Assembly: GCA_003168335.1 (NCBI GenBank)
Contig: PMSM01000010.1
Coordinates: forward strand, 657,588 to 721,587
DNA from: Blastocatellia bacterium
Lineage (GTDB): Bacteria > Acidobacteriota > Blastocatellia > Pyrinomonadales > Pyrinomonadaceae
DNA length: 64,000 nt
Direction: 5' to 3'
Numbering within the stretch: the first letter of the stretch is position 1; each line of letters begins with the position of its first letter. The notes under the pieces are model-generated. The model was not told where the DNA came from, made no database searches, and saw nothing but the letters and a program-made list of their open reading frames with translations. A program made the position numbers and the translations under genes. Of this stretch, positions 8,221 to 18,217 are shown one piece after another.

Positions 8221-11142
8221 ATGTTATTCAAGTACGGAATCGTCATAGTTCTCTTGCTGTCACCTCCGATCTTGGTCGCACAGTCATCTGAGCGTCGAAT
8301 CCAGACGGAAGGAGAGTTAGTCTTTGCCCTCCTCAGTCTCAATCACGACCAACAGTCGATAGCGCGGCTATTGGAGTCGCATCCGCAACTAGTCAATAGT
8401 CAGTTGTGGAAAGATTTGAGCGACCGGGCTGCCGATTTCTACACAATATCCCCTGATCAGTCGCTGGCAATGTATGAGGTCGCGATACAGGTTGCTGCTC
8501 AGTTGCATGATCAAAAGTTACTAGCCACAACGTATTACAATATCGGTAGAACCTATTCAGGATTGAATCAATTTTCCGCAGCTATTGGGGCTTACGAGAA
8601 GAGTGGGGACTATTTTGAGCAAGCCGGCCTTCGACGAGATCTAATCTATATTCTCGCCGACCTCGGCGCGCTCTATTTCATACGAGAAGATTATGAAAGA
8701 GCCAGAAAGTACTCTGAGCGAAGCATTGCCATCGCTGATGGGGTTAGAGCTGATTCACCCCTCGCTGCTTGGCCAGATGACTTTGGTCGAGCACGAGCGT
8801 TACTAACGCTTGGCGAGATTGAATCACGCGACGGGGATAACGAAAGGGCCGTTCAGAGACTACAGGAATCTTTAGCTCTCTATCAGGGATTAGGTCGCAG
8901 GAATTCCTCTTACGACCTTTACGTGGAGCGTATTTATTCGGCCCTCGGAAGGGTGTATCCCGAAGTAGGCGAGTCTGCTCGCGCGCTCCTCTATCTCGGC
9001 AAGGCTCTGGAGATCGCCAACGCCCAATCAGACACAAACATGATCGCGAGTCTGCGCAACGACATTGGGGTTCTTTACTTGGAACAAGAAGACTACGCGC
9101 AGGCGAACGCACAGTTCAGTGAGAGTCTCAAGATCTATGTTGCATTGAAGGATCATAGGGAAGAAGCCAGAGTGCTTTTGAATCTTGGAGTTGTTGATCA
9201 ACGAAGAGCTAATCATGACGAAGCACTGCGATATCTCAGAGGTAGCCTGGAAGCGGCAACAGCAACCGATATCGCCGAAGTTCAAATCGCGGCCGATGAG
9301 GGAATCGGTGTTGTTCTGACCGCGAAGAGGGACTTTCATGGCGCGACCGAGGCCTTGGACAAAGGCTTGGCGATCGCGAAAAGGTTGAGTGATAAGACTC
9401 GGCAAACTGAAATTCTTTGGCGCATGGCCCAGGTCTATTACGAGATGGGAAACTACTCCCAGTCTGCCGCTCTCGCTGAAAGCGCTGTCGCCCTAGCTCG
9501 GGCATCGCGCTTGTCAAAACTCCTTTACCTTGCGACCACAACGCTGGGCGAGTCCTATGCGGCGCAGAAAAAAGTCGAGATTGCAATTAGCACTCTGACG
9601 CAAGCTGTTGAAGAAGTCGAAGCGTTGCGTGACCAAGTTGCCGGGCGCGAAGAAGAGCGACAGGTATTCTTTGAAAGCAAGGTCACGCCCTATCAGGCAC
9701 TGATGGATCTTCTGATCCAACAAGGCAGATCTTTCGATGGACTTCTCTACGCAGAACGAGCAAAGGGACGGGTCTTACTCGATCTTCTCAGCGGTGGCAG
9801 GGCTGAGTTGACGAAAGCGCTGACGCCTGCTGAAAGAGAAAACGCAAGACGTCTAAATCGCAACATCTCGAACCTGAACGAACAAATCAAGAAAGCTGAG
9901 ACCAATAGTTCGGCCTCGCTCGACTCTCTATATACGCGGTTGGATGCCGCTCGGCTTGAATATCAATCGTTTCAGGACGCAGCCTTTGTGACTCACCCAG
10001 AATTGAATGTTCGCGGCGGGCACACGGCGACAATAGATCGCTCCGGCATTGATGGGCTGACGCGCAACAGTGGAAGCGCCTACTTGGAATATGTTGTCAG
10101 CAAGGACCACGTTTACTTGTTCGTCTTGACCACCACCAAGTCCAATGGACCAGAGTTGAAGTCATATCCATTGACAGTTACTCCGGAAGAGTTAGTTCGA
10201 AAGGTTGACCAGTTCCACGATCAACTCGCGAATCTAAATCCAGACTACAGCGGAAACGCGCTCGATTTATACAGCCTGTTAATTGCCCCAGCAGCAGAAC
10301 AGGTTAAAGGCGTGGATACTCTCTGTATCATCCCCGATGGCTTTCTGTGGAACCTGCCTTTCGAGGCCTTGATGCCCGCCAACGAACATTACCTGCTTGA
10401 GGATCATGCGATCTATTATGTTCCATCTTTGAGTGTCCTTCGCGAGATGAGCAAGAAGGACCGCGGAAGGCGGAATGCCAATTCATTAATCGCCTTCGGC
10501 AATCCGGTAATTGGCAAAGATGAACAGCGCCAAGTCGACTTGTGTCCGTTGCCAGAAGCTGAGAACGAAGTCAGTTCGATCGCAACGACCGCAGGCCGCG
10601 AAGCAAAGAGGGTGTTTATTGGACGCGATGCCAGCGAGAAGACATTCAAGACTCTGGCTCCCGGCTTTTCGGTGATTCATCTTGCAACGCACGGCGTTCT
10701 CGACAATCGGAACCCGCTTTATTCGCACTTGCTGTTGACCAGAACCGAAGGTGACGTAGAAAACGATGGGTTGCTGGAAGCGCGGGAGATCATGGACATG
10801 AGACTCGATGCCGATCTCGCCGTACTGTCCGCCTGTGACACGGCCAATGGCAAGATCGCACCCGGTGAAGGCGTAATGGGGATGTCCTGGGCTTTCTTCG
10901 TGGCCGGCTGCCGCTCGATGTTGGTAAGCCAGTGGAAAGTTAACTCGTCTAGTACCTCGCAGTTGATGGTGAACTTCTACCAGCAATCAAATCTTGTTCG
11001 GCAAAAGTCTGGCGGCGCGAATGCACAAGCAGTTCGAGCCGCAGCTCTTCAACTAATGAACGACGACCGTTATCGTCATCCCTTCTTCTGGGCCGGCTTT
11101 GTTCTAGTTGGTGTGAATCAACCCAGCGAGTTGGTGCGGTAA
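8221..11142 (+). CDS. Secreted TPR-CHAT protein (caspase-like peptidase)
   Basis: 973 residues. A signal peptide (MLFKYGIVIVLLLSPPILVAQ) is followed by about ten TPR repeats between residues 90 and 480, a coiled-coil section (ENARRLNRNISNLNEQIKKAE) and a C-terminal CHAT domain at about 640-965. The dyad is His824 in LATHG and Cys872 in LSACDT, with the usual GEGVMGMSWAFFVAGCRSMLVSQW segment after it, so it should be active. CHAT proteins are peptidases of the separase/caspase clan; secreted TPR-CHAT proteins are common in Acidobacteriota but their targets are largely unknown. No good Shine-Dalgarno site precedes the ATG; the signal peptide supports this start. Confidence 0.85.
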   Translation: MLFKYGIVIVLLLSPPILVAQSSERRIQTEGELVFALLSLNHDQQSIARLLESHPQLVNSQLWKDLSDRAADFYTISPDQSLAMYEVAIQVAAQLHDQKLLATTYYNIGRTYSGLNQFSAAIGAYEKSGDYFEQAGLRRDLIYILADLGALYFIREDYERARKYSERSIAIADGVRADSPLAAWPDDFGRARALLTLGEIESRDGDNERAVQRLQESLALYQGLGRRNSSYDLYVERIYSALGRVYPEVGESARALLYLGKALEIANAQSDTNMIASLRNDIGVLYLEQEDYAQANAQFSESLKIYVALKDHREEARVLLNLGVVDQRRANHDEALRYLRGSLEAATATDIAEVQIAADEGIGVVLTAKRDFHGATEALDKGLAIAKRLSDKTRQTEILWRMAQVYYEMGNYSQSAALAESAVALARASRLSKLLYLATTTLGESYAAQKKVEIAISTLTQAVEEVEALRDQVAGREEERQVFFESKVTPYQALMDLLIQQGRSFDGLLYAERAKGRVLLDLLSGGRAELTKALTPAERENARRLNRNISNLNEQIKKAETNSSASLDSLYTRLDAARLEYQSFQDAAFVTHPELNVRGGHTATIDRSGIDGLTRNSGSAYLEYVVSKDHVYLFVLTTTKSNGPELKSYPLTVTPEELVRKVDQFHDQLANLNPDYSGNALDLYSLLIAPAAEQVKGVDTLCIIPDGFLWNLPFEALMPANEHYLLEDHAIYYVPSLSVLREMSKKDRGRRNANSLIAFGNPVIGKDEQRQVDLCPLPEAENEVSSIATTAGREAKRVFIGRDASEKTFKTLAPGFSVIHLATHGVLDNRNPLYSHLLLTRTEGDVENDGLLEAREIMDMRLDADLAVLSACDTANGKIAPGEGVMGMSWAFFVAGCRSMLVSQWKVNSSSTSQLMVNFYQQSNLVRQKSGGANAQAVRAAALQLMNDDRYRHPFFWAGFVLVGVNQPSELVR

Positions 11143-11231
11143 AGCGACCATCTGCAGGACACGTGGTCTGTCTATGGGCAAGCTCCAAAGTCTCTAGTTA
11201 TTGGTGGACCTAGACAGGGTAGGGTTACAGT

Positions 11232-12281
11232 TCAATTAAAGTATCCCAATTTCTTCCACTTCAATATCGTCTCATGGGCATCTTCTGAGGAGGTTCGCTT
11301 ACCGTTGAACATAACGTATTCAAAATGCTTCGTAACAGCGACTATTCCTCCGGTCTCGAAAAGATGCTTTGCAATTCCAGCGGCGATATCGGAAGCCTGG
11401 ATATAAAATGACCCGCGCGAATCTACATCGCCGTACAAAGGTTCAAATGGAGATTCTTCTTCTCGCCAATAACTGTGATACTGCATCCTTCGGGAAACCT
11501 CACGGCGTTCTTCATCAGTAAGGTCAACAAGTTTCTTATTGCCACGGTCGAATGCGTGAGACTTCCGAAGAGCTCGATACGAGGGGTCCAACATCGGATG
11601 GCTATGAAGGAATCCCTCGAATGGAATCTTGTCTATGGCATCGGAAAATACCGAAGCTGATTTGGATGTCCATTCCGTGACCGTTCGTACGATTGAGCGG
11701 CTACTACTTTGAAAGCGTTCAAGAGGAATTTCATGCTTCGGTGGTCGGAACTCCCCAGCACCGCGAATGTATCTACCTAAGCCGTATCCGCCCATTGGGT
11801 ACTCTCTGGCGTAGGCGTGAAGAAATGAGAACGTGCGCGATGGAGCGTCAAGCAAAATACTTTCGGCGGCATGATTGTTCAATTTCTCAAGCATCATCTT
11901 CCCCAGCGGGTCATTCGCAATAGCCCGTTGCCGAATGTAGTCGATTGCATCATCACGTTTGAAAGTATTTTTGGCTAATTCCTTCGCTCGTTCTACATAC
12001 GGAAGAGAATCCGTGATATTGATTTGGACTTCTTTCAGCGTATCCCACAACTTCACTCGCGCTTGCGGGGTTAACGCTAGATATACAAGTAGGACTTTTG
12101 CGGATTTGAGTTCGGCGCTACTGTGACGGAACGGATGGATCAGGTCGTAGTACCAGTCGAGAGGATTCTCTTTCCTTACCTTGGCATGAATCGAGACGTG
12201 GCGCTTCTTAGTGTTTCGGGTATCGGGGGAAGTGTCGTCAGTAAAAGATACTGCCCTCTCCGGTCCGGGTCTTAAAATCAT
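11232..12281 (-). CDS. Unrecognised 349-aa protein
   Basis: I do not recognise the family. The protein is charged, without signal peptide or membrane segment. It has a helical N-terminal half (SSAELKSAKVLLVYLALTPQARVKLWDTLKEVQINI) and a C-terminal part ending YIQASDIAAGIAKHLFETGGIVAVTKHFEYVMFNGKR. The QASDIAAG segment resembles the end of DUF3800 proteins, but the acidic N-terminal motif of that family was not found, so I do not assign it. It lies just outside the tRNA-Leu fragment on its right and converges on the CHAT gene, suggesting accessory DNA. Confidence 0.6.
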   Translation of the reverse strand: MILRPGPERAVSFTDDTSPDTRNTKKRHVSIHAKVRKENPLDWYYDLIHPFRHSSAELKSAKVLLVYLALTPQARVKLWDTLKEVQINITDSLPYVERAKELAKNTFKRDDAIDYIRQRAIANDPLGKMMLEKLNNHAAESILLDAPSRTFSFLHAYAREYPMGGYGLGRYIRGAGEFRPPKHEIPLERFQSSSRSIVRTVTEWTSKSASVFSDAIDKIPFEGFLHSHPMLDPSYRALRKSHAFDRGNKKLVDLTDEERREVSRRMQYHSYWREEESPFEPLYGDVDSRGSFYIQASDIAAGIAKHLFETGGIVAVTKHFEYVMFNGKRTSSEDAHETILKWKKLGYFN

Positions 12282-12484
12282 TTTCTAACTTCTGGGTTAT
12301 CCTCTGCATAACTCAGCCTCACTCCTCTCATTGATGCGCGATTTTACCAGTTGACGTGGTTCGCTGTCTTGCTAGAGTTTGCCTAAAGGTCGAAGGAAAT
12401 CGGCTCTTGGCGAGGCTCCTGCCGCTCACAAGGCCCTTCTAGTCGATATTTGGAATTCCGGACAGCGAATTACTAGGTATCTAT

Positions 12485-12546
12485 TGGTGCCGAAGGTCGG
12501 ACTCGAACCGACATGAAGAGTGAACCTCGCCAGATCTTGAGTCTAG
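12485..12546 (-). other. 3' half of a tRNA-Leu(CAA): attachment-site remnant
   Basis: On the minus strand: anticodon arm CTAGA-CTCAAGA-TCTGG with five pairs and anticodon CAA, a long variable arm typical of class II tRNAs, T arm GTCGG-TTCGAGT-CCGAC, then CTTCGGC, A and CCA. No acceptor 5' strand or D arm precedes it: the sequence upstream is the end of the anti-sigma gene. This is the pattern left at the far end of an element integrated into a tRNA gene. The orientation puts the element to the right of this point. Confidence 0.8.
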
Positions 12547-13937
12547 CGGGTAGCACCGCGCATTAACCGGACGCTGCGAAGCAATTTCTTAGCTACCTTG
12601 TCATCAGGATTGAGGCGGACCAGTTCTTGAAACTCGCGTTCGGCTTCCGCTAGTAGACCAACCCTAGCGCAGAAGACACCCAGAACAAGATGTGAGCGAG
12701 TCCGTTTCAGTTGATCTAGTTTCTGAAGATCATTTGCCGACAGAACTTGGAATTTCATCGCGGGAGCAGCCGCGCCAGGGGAGACGATCTCTTTACCATC
12801 GACGACGGCGATAACGACCCATGAGTAGATGTTGCCCCGATCGAGAGGGGTGCTGGGGTTCCATTCGGTGATTGCTGAGGGCAAGTCTTCGCTCTTTGCG
12901 ACTTGGCGTCCTCGCGAATCAAGCACATAAACTCGGTATGCACTTGCGCCAGATAATTGTTCCCACTTGAAGACGGGGCTGTTTTCGATAATGACGGTCC
13001 TTCCAGGGGACACGAGTGTAAACGGCGCGCCTTTATTCCCATTGCCTCGTAGAGTAGTGCTCTCAGGTGCCAGGCTGTTTAGAACCGCCGGCGCTTCGAT
13101 TTTCTCGGCAACCAACGCCGTGGCTATATCGCGCTTGGTTTCAGGCGGCACGTCGTCAAGCCCCGTGACCTTACCGTCCTTGTTTAAGGTGATTGTGCCA
13201 CGACCGTCATTGAGAGCAAGGACTGTTGAGTTTCCAATCTGTGGCGCCGGATTTTCGATAATCCTTTTAGGACTGGGCTCTGTTGTCGGCTTAGGGCTAG
13301 TCGATGCCGACTCGTTGTTTGGCGGAGTTGTCGTGGGTGATGTGGCCGTTTCCGCTCCATCACCTTTCGGGCTTGGCTTCGGAGACGTTTGAGGCTGCGG
13401 ACCCTTCCACGCTTCGAATACGCTGGTTCTATTCCTCAAAACCATTACGGCTATCGCAAGGGCAACAGCGATCAATACCAACACTGCGGTTGCGTAAACC
13501 GGTCTCCGAACGATGCCTTGCCACCAATTCCATTGTCGGACTGGGCCTGGTGGAGGACTTTGCATACCGTGTCCGTATCGAACCGCCAACTCCGGCTCAA
13601 TTTCCTGACGAAATGCGAGGAAGCTGCGCACGTCTTCCCGGCATGTCGCACAAGTGACGAGATGAATGTCAATCATCTCCCGATCCGTGGCATCCAACTT
13701 GTTGTCTGCGAGGGCAACCAACTGATCGAAGTCTACATGCTCATGCCTGAGCCAAAATTCCGGCTCCAAAGTAAATCTGATAGGAGATGCCCCTCTTTGG
13801 GTCCTAAGAGTGTTCGCAAACAATTCATGACAGGGCTGGCACCCAGTAAGGTGCTCGGTAATCACGGCTAGATCAGCCTCCGGCAGTCCGCCGAGGCAGA
13901 ACCGTTCCATACGTGATGTCGATACATGCTCCGTCAT
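12543..13937 (-). CDS. Zinc-finger anti-sigma factor with TPR tail
   Basis: 464 residues. The N-terminus has two zf-HC2-type fingers: HLTGCQPCHELF at about 29-40 and HLVTCATCREDV at about 90-101. A single membrane segment (YATAVLVLIAVALAIAVMVL) at about 148-168 is followed by a proline-rich extracytoplasmic linker, a domain with the segment GRTVIIENSPVFKWEQLSGASAYRVYVLD (fibronectin-like fold) and a short TPR. It follows the sigma factor gene on the same strand, so it should bind and silence that sigma factor and release it on an envelope signal. The stop codon TAG lies inside the tRNA-Leu fragment. Confidence 0.85.
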   Translation of the reverse strand: MTEHVSTSRMERFCLGGLPEADLAVITEHLTGCQPCHELFANTLRTQRGASPIRFTLEPEFWLRHEHVDFDQLVALADNKLDATDREMIDIHLVTCATCREDVRSFLAFRQEIEPELAVRYGHGMQSPPPGPVRQWNWWQGIVRRPVYATAVLVLIAVALAIAVMVLRNRTSVFEAWKGPQPQTSPKPSPKGDGAETATSPTTTPPNNESASTSPKPTTEPSPKRIIENPAPQIGNSTVLALNDGRGTITLNKDGKVTGLDDVPPETKRDIATALVAEKIEAPAVLNSLAPESTTLRGNGNKGAPFTLVSPGRTVIIENSPVFKWEQLSGASAYRVYVLDSRGRQVAKSEDLPSAITEWNPSTPLDRGNIYSWVVIAVVDGKEIVSPGAAAPAMKFQVLSANDLQKLDQLKRTRSHLVLGVFCARVGLLAEAEREFQELVRLNPDDKVAKKLLRSVRLMRGATR

Positions 13938-14015
13938 ATCAGCTAATTCTCATATCTCTCGTTCTCTAATGATCTAGACGCGAGGATTCGTCCAAAATTC
14001 CAAGGCATAGGAACT

Positions 14016-15077
14016 TTATTTTTGCCGTTGTCGGCCCTTTGGTAATAGCTCCTCCCCAAGGCGTCGAAGCGCCCGAAACCGCCACTTATTCACTTGTGCT
14101 CTTGGCACATTCAACTCGGCGGCTGCGGTTGCGCCATCCATTGGCATCAATGAGCGAAGTCTCCTGACCTCCTGCGCCGAACGGTCAAACACCTCGGCGA
14201 TCTCTGTTAAGGTCGCGATGTGGCCATCGATTACTAGACTGAAGAAATCCTCCCCGCCTTCATCATGAAATCTGTAACAGAACGCATCGCGTTGTTCAGT
14301 TGGCAATCGTTTCACCAATAGCCACAATCGGCGCAGCAAGGCGGGCGCACCAACGTCGGGGCTATCGGTCGGCTGAGGCTCAACGAAAGTGGGTTCCGTC
14401 TCAGCATCGAGATCGTCATCGATTGAAGCCAGCGCATGATCTTCGATTTTCAGTAATGTGGCCAGGATATCGACAACGGTATCTATCTCGATGGGACCTT
14501 CAGTCAAATCAAACAACTCCGCGACTATCTTTAGAAGAGGAGTTCGCGCGGGAACTTGCGTGGGATACCGATGTGATAGCGCGGCACCCAACTGTTCGGC
14601 AATACTTTGGTCGCGCCCACGCGACATCGGCGGGCTGCGGCGATCCTGCCATTCAGCAAAGCCGCAAAGAAACTGTCCGTCAGCTTCCCAGAAGGCGAAG
14701 TCACGATGATAGGTGAGCAGCAAGCGAACTCTGTCCTTTAAGCGCCTTCGAGCGGGCGACTTCGCGCGCAGGTAGTTTATGCAGATGTTAGCGGTTGTTC
14801 GGGACACATATTGCTTGAAGTTCTCGATCTCGATTCCCCTGGGAGAACTTCGCAGCTCGGTAAGGGTCTGAATGATCTTGGTCAGCACTTCCTGAAAGAG
14901 ATCCTCCGCGTCCTGGTTGAATGGATTGGCTCCGAACTGATCGACATGGAAGCCAAGTCTCTGCCGTAACGTCCGCCGCACTGCAGGCGCCGCGTGAACT
15001 AAGAGCAGCTCGTCGAGGTGGCGTTGCCTCTCCGACTCCTCACTTGCTTGAAGATAGGGCAGCAGAAACTGGTCCAT
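14016..15077 (-). CDS. ECF-type RNA polymerase sigma factor, large form
   Basis: About 353 residues from the ATG at 15077; a TTG 15 bases upstream is the alternative. Region 2 is visible as FNQDAEDLFQEVLTKIIQTLTELR and NFKQYVSRTTANICINYLRAKSPARRR, and region 4 near the C-terminus as ALTEIAEVFDRS and GATAAAELNVPRAQVNKWRFRALRRLGEEL. The roughly 170-residue insert between regions 2 and 4 is longer than in classical ECF factors. A 13-base palindrome AGTCT-ATC-AGACT lies 35 bases upstream (15112-15124). The anti-sigma gene follows after 78 bases. Confidence 0.85.
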   Translation of the reverse strand: MDQFLLPYLQASEESERQRHLDELLLVHAAPAVRRTLRQRLGFHVDQFGANPFNQDAEDLFQEVLTKIIQTLTELRSSPRGIEIENFKQYVSRTTANICINYLRAKSPARRRLKDRVRLLLTYHRDFAFWEADGQFLCGFAEWQDRRSPPMSRGRDQSIAEQLGAALSHRYPTQVPARTPLLKIVAELFDLTEGPIEIDTVVDILATLLKIEDHALASIDDDLDAETEPTFVEPQPTDSPDVGAPALLRRLWLLVKRLPTEQRDAFCYRFHDEGGEDFFSLVIDGHIATLTEIAEVFDRSAQEVRRLRSLMPMDGATAAAELNVPRAQVNKWRFRALRRLGEELLPKGRQRQK

Positions 15078-15349
15078 GAAGAGCCTGTCCAACTTGGGAT
15101 TCTAGTGGGACAGTCTATCAGACTTAAACAAAGACCAGAGTTTTGCGGGCGGGACTGGCTAGAGTGAATCCTTCTCGTTATCGCTTCGCTTGCTCTTGCG
15201 CAATAACAAATTTCACAAAGATCAATCGAAGGCATATAATTCCGGCTGCGCTCGAAGTATCTTTTGAAGGAATCGTCAACCTCTAGCTCTCGTACAGGCG
15301 ATTCGGATTCACGAAAAGTAGCTGCTGGTTAGCACGATGGTCCTCCGAA

Positions 15350-18214
15350 ATGATTACTCGCTATCACGCCAAGTACTACGCCTACGAACTGACGAAACGC
15401 TGTCCCTCCGACAGCCTTGAAAAGCTCGCAGGCGCGGTGGCAAGTGCGCAGGTGGACCTAAACCCTCATCAAGTGGACGCGGCCCTTTTCGCCTTTCAGT
15501 CGCCTCTGTCGAAAGGAGCATTACTGGCCGACGAGGTTGGACTTGGAAAAACGATTGAGGCTGGGCTGGTCATTTCGCAGCGGTGGGCAGAGCGCAAACG
15601 ACGGATTCTCATCATTACGCCGTCGAATTTGCGAAAGCAATGGCATCAGGAATTGAGCGAGAAATTCTTTCTGCCTTGCACGATTCTCGAGGCCCGCTTC
15701 TACAATGCAGCGATCAAGAAAGGGCAGTTTCGTCCCTTCGAGGTTCAGGATGAGATCATCATCTGCTCTTATCAATTCGCGCGTAACAAGGCTTCCGACG
15801 TTGCGAACACCCCATGGGATCTCGTGGTTATTGATGAAGCGCACCGTCTGCGAAACGTCTATAAGCCTTCAAACGTTATCGCCAACACACTCAAAGGCGC
15901 CTTAGGGCATTGCCATAAGCTGCTGCTGACCGCGACGCCGCTTCAGAATTCCCTGCTCGAATTATTCGGTCTGATTAGCTTCATTGACGAACACACCTTT
16001 GGCGATCTCAAAAGCTTTCGCGAACAGTTCGTAAACCTGAGCCATGATCAGGTGTTCGACACCTTAAAGGCGCGGCTCAAACCGATCTGTCATCGCACGC
16101 TAAGGCGGCAAGTCACGGCATATGTTCCTTTCACGAGCCGGTTTGCTCTGGTCGAAGACTTCGTTCCCGAAGAAAGTGAAGATCGGCTTTACAATCTGGT
16201 TTCTGATTATCTTCAGCGTCCAAATCTTCAGGCCTTGCCGTCCAGCCAGCGCACGCTGATGACACTGGTCCTGCGCAAGCTTCTGGCTTCATCGACCTTC
16301 GCCATCGCCGGGGCGCTCAACTCAATTTCCGCAAGGCTCAAGAAGAAGCTGCGACAGCAGCAGCCAGTCGAAACTTTGGTTGAAGAGCTCGATCAAGACT
16401 ATGAAGCATTGAACGAAACCGCCGAAGAGTTGCTGGATGAGCCACCTGTCGAGGAACTACTCTCCGAAGCCGACCGGGCAGCGCTGGAAGCCGAGATAGC
16501 CGATCTCGATTCCTTTGCTCAGTTGGCAACCAGCATCGATCACAACGCCAAGGGCAAGGCTCTGCTCAAAGCGCTCGGTGTGGCCTTTCCTAAAGTGACA
16601 GAGCTTGGTGCTGCGGAAAAAGCAATTATCTTTACGGAGTCACGCAAAACGCAGAATTATCTGCTCCGGTTGCTTGCGGACAGTCCGTTTGCGGAAGGCA
16701 TCGTTCTCTTCAACGGTTCAAACACAGATGAGCGCTCTAAACAGATCTATGCGGCGTGGAAAGAAAAACATCAAGGAACGGACCGCGTAACCGGCTCGCG
16801 AAGTGCCGACATGCGGTCGGCAATAGTGGATTACTTCCGCGAAGAGGGCCGGATCATGATTGCCACAGAAGCCGGCGCGGAAGGCATCAACCTCCAGTTC
16901 TGTTCGCTGGTGGTAAATTACGATCTGCCATGGAACCCTCAGCGGATCGAACAGCGCATCGGCCGCTGTCATCGCTACGGCCAGGAACACGACGTCGTGG
17001 TCGTCAACTTCCTTAACAAGAAGAATGAAGCCGACCGGCGCGTCTATGAATTGCTGTCCGAGAAGTTCCAACTGTTCGAGGGCGTCTTCGGAGCGAGTGA
17101 TGAAGTGCTCGGAGCGATCGGCTCCGGCGTCGATTTCGAGATGCGAATTGCGGCCATTTATCAGTCCTGCCGCAAGCAGGAGGAGATCAAGTCCGCATTT
17201 GATCAGCTTCAGCTTGAACTCAATTTCGAGATCAATGAGGCGATGACGCACACGCGCCAGAAGCTGCTCGATAACTTTGACGACGAAGTCCGCGAGAAGT
17301 TGAGAATTCGAGACAGGGACTCGAAGGCTTACCTCAACCGCTTCGAACTCATGCTTATGGATCTCACGCGGCACGAACTGGAGGGCAAAGCCGACTTCGT
17401 TAGCGACTCTTCATTTCAACTCAGGACAAACCCGTTTGCCGAACGAATCGGCGATATTCCTCTTGGTTTGTATGAGCTGCCGCGCCGTTCAGGCGAAGCG
17501 CATCTTTATCGTCTGAATCACCCACTCGCGGAACGGATAATCAACGAAGCCAAGCAGCGCGAATTGCCCACTGCGGAGATTCATCTGGATCTCGCAGCGC
17601 ACGAAGGCAAAGTCTCGATTCTCGATCCGTTGCGGGGGAATTCGGGTTGGCTGTCCCTTTCTTGCTTTACCGTGGAGTCCCTCGATCAAGCAGAGGACTA
17701 CCTACTGTTTGCTGCGGTGACCGACATGGGACAAACAATCGACGAGGAAGCAGCGATCCGTCTATTGACGCTGCCTGCCCGCGTCGAAGCCTCAGTCGAT
17801 TCAACGCCGGAAATAATGAATGCGCTGGAAGGGGCGACTCAGCGGCGCAAAGACGCAGTCCAGAGATCGATCTCTGAGCGCAACGCACGGTTTTTCGAAA
17901 CCGAAGCCGATAAGCTCGAAGGCTGGGCAGATGATCTAAAGCTTGGCTTGGAACGGGAAATCAGAGAGTTGGATCGTCAAATCAAAGAAGCGCGTCGAGC
18001 AACTACGACCGCCCTCACGCTCGAAGAAAAGCTGGCGGGGCAAAAGCAGATCAAAGCCATTGAGTCATTACGAAACCAAAAGCGCCGCACTCTCTTCGAT
18101 GCCCAAGATCAGGTCGACAAGCAACGTGAGCAGTTCATCGCCAAGATTGAATCAAAGTTGACGCAGCAAATTACACAGCAGACGGTGTTCACCATCCGCT
18201 GGAGCCTAAACTGA
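15350..18214 (+). CDS. SNF2/RapA-type DEAH helicase of the defence operon
   Basis: 954 residues. N-terminal ATPase: Walker A DEVGLGKT at 61-68, DEAH at 162-165, motif III TATPLQNS near 197, and in lobe two ITFTES, TEAGAEGINLQF and QRIGRCHRYGQ. A long C-terminal region follows with coiled coils (RQIKEARRATTTALTLEEKLAGQKQ). This is the layout of SNF2 helicases found beside type III restriction genes and in DISARM-like systems. It is probably a DNA translocase or sensor. It is the first of four co-directional genes, with the next only three bases on. No strong Shine-Dalgarno site precedes the ATG. The long upstream gap of 257 bases must hold the promoter. Confidence 0.9.
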   Translation: MITRYHAKYYAYELTKRCPSDSLEKLAGAVASAQVDLNPHQVDAALFAFQSPLSKGALLADEVGLGKTIEAGLVISQRWAERKRRILIITPSNLRKQWHQELSEKFFLPCTILEARFYNAAIKKGQFRPFEVQDEIIICSYQFARNKASDVANTPWDLVVIDEAHRLRNVYKPSNVIANTLKGALGHCHKLLLTATPLQNSLLELFGLISFIDEHTFGDLKSFREQFVNLSHDQVFDTLKARLKPICHRTLRRQVTAYVPFTSRFALVEDFVPEESEDRLYNLVSDYLQRPNLQALPSSQRTLMTLVLRKLLASSTFAIAGALNSISARLKKKLRQQQPVETLVEELDQDYEALNETAEELLDEPPVEELLSEADRAALEAEIADLDSFAQLATSIDHNAKGKALLKALGVAFPKVTELGAAEKAIIFTESRKTQNYLLRLLADSPFAEGIVLFNGSNTDERSKQIYAAWKEKHQGTDRVTGSRSADMRSAIVDYFREEGRIMIATEAGAEGINLQFCSLVVNYDLPWNPQRIEQRIGRCHRYGQEHDVVVVNFLNKKNEADRRVYELLSEKFQLFEGVFGASDEVLGAIGSGVDFEMRIAAIYQSCRKQEEIKSAFDQLQLELNFEINEAMTHTRQKLLDNFDDEVREKLRIRDRDSKAYLNRFELMLMDLTRHELEGKADFVSDSSFQLRTNPFAERIGDIPLGLYELPRRSGEAHLYRLNHPLAERIINEAKQRELPTAEIHLDLAAHEGKVSILDPLRGNSGWLSLSCFTVESLDQAEDYLLFAAVTDMGQTIDEEAAIRLLTLPARVEASVDSTPEIMNALEGATQRRKDAVQRSISERNARFFETEADKLEGWADDLKLGLEREIRELDRQIKEARRATTTALTLEEKLAGQKQIKAIESLRNQKRRTLFDAQDQVDKQREQFIAKIESKLTQQITQQTVFTIRWSLN

Positions 18215-18217
18215 GAT

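Noticed and set aside
11232-12281. DUF3800 family assignment
   Set aside because: Only a short C-terminal QASDIAAG segment resembles that family; the N-terminal Asp-Glu motif is missing.
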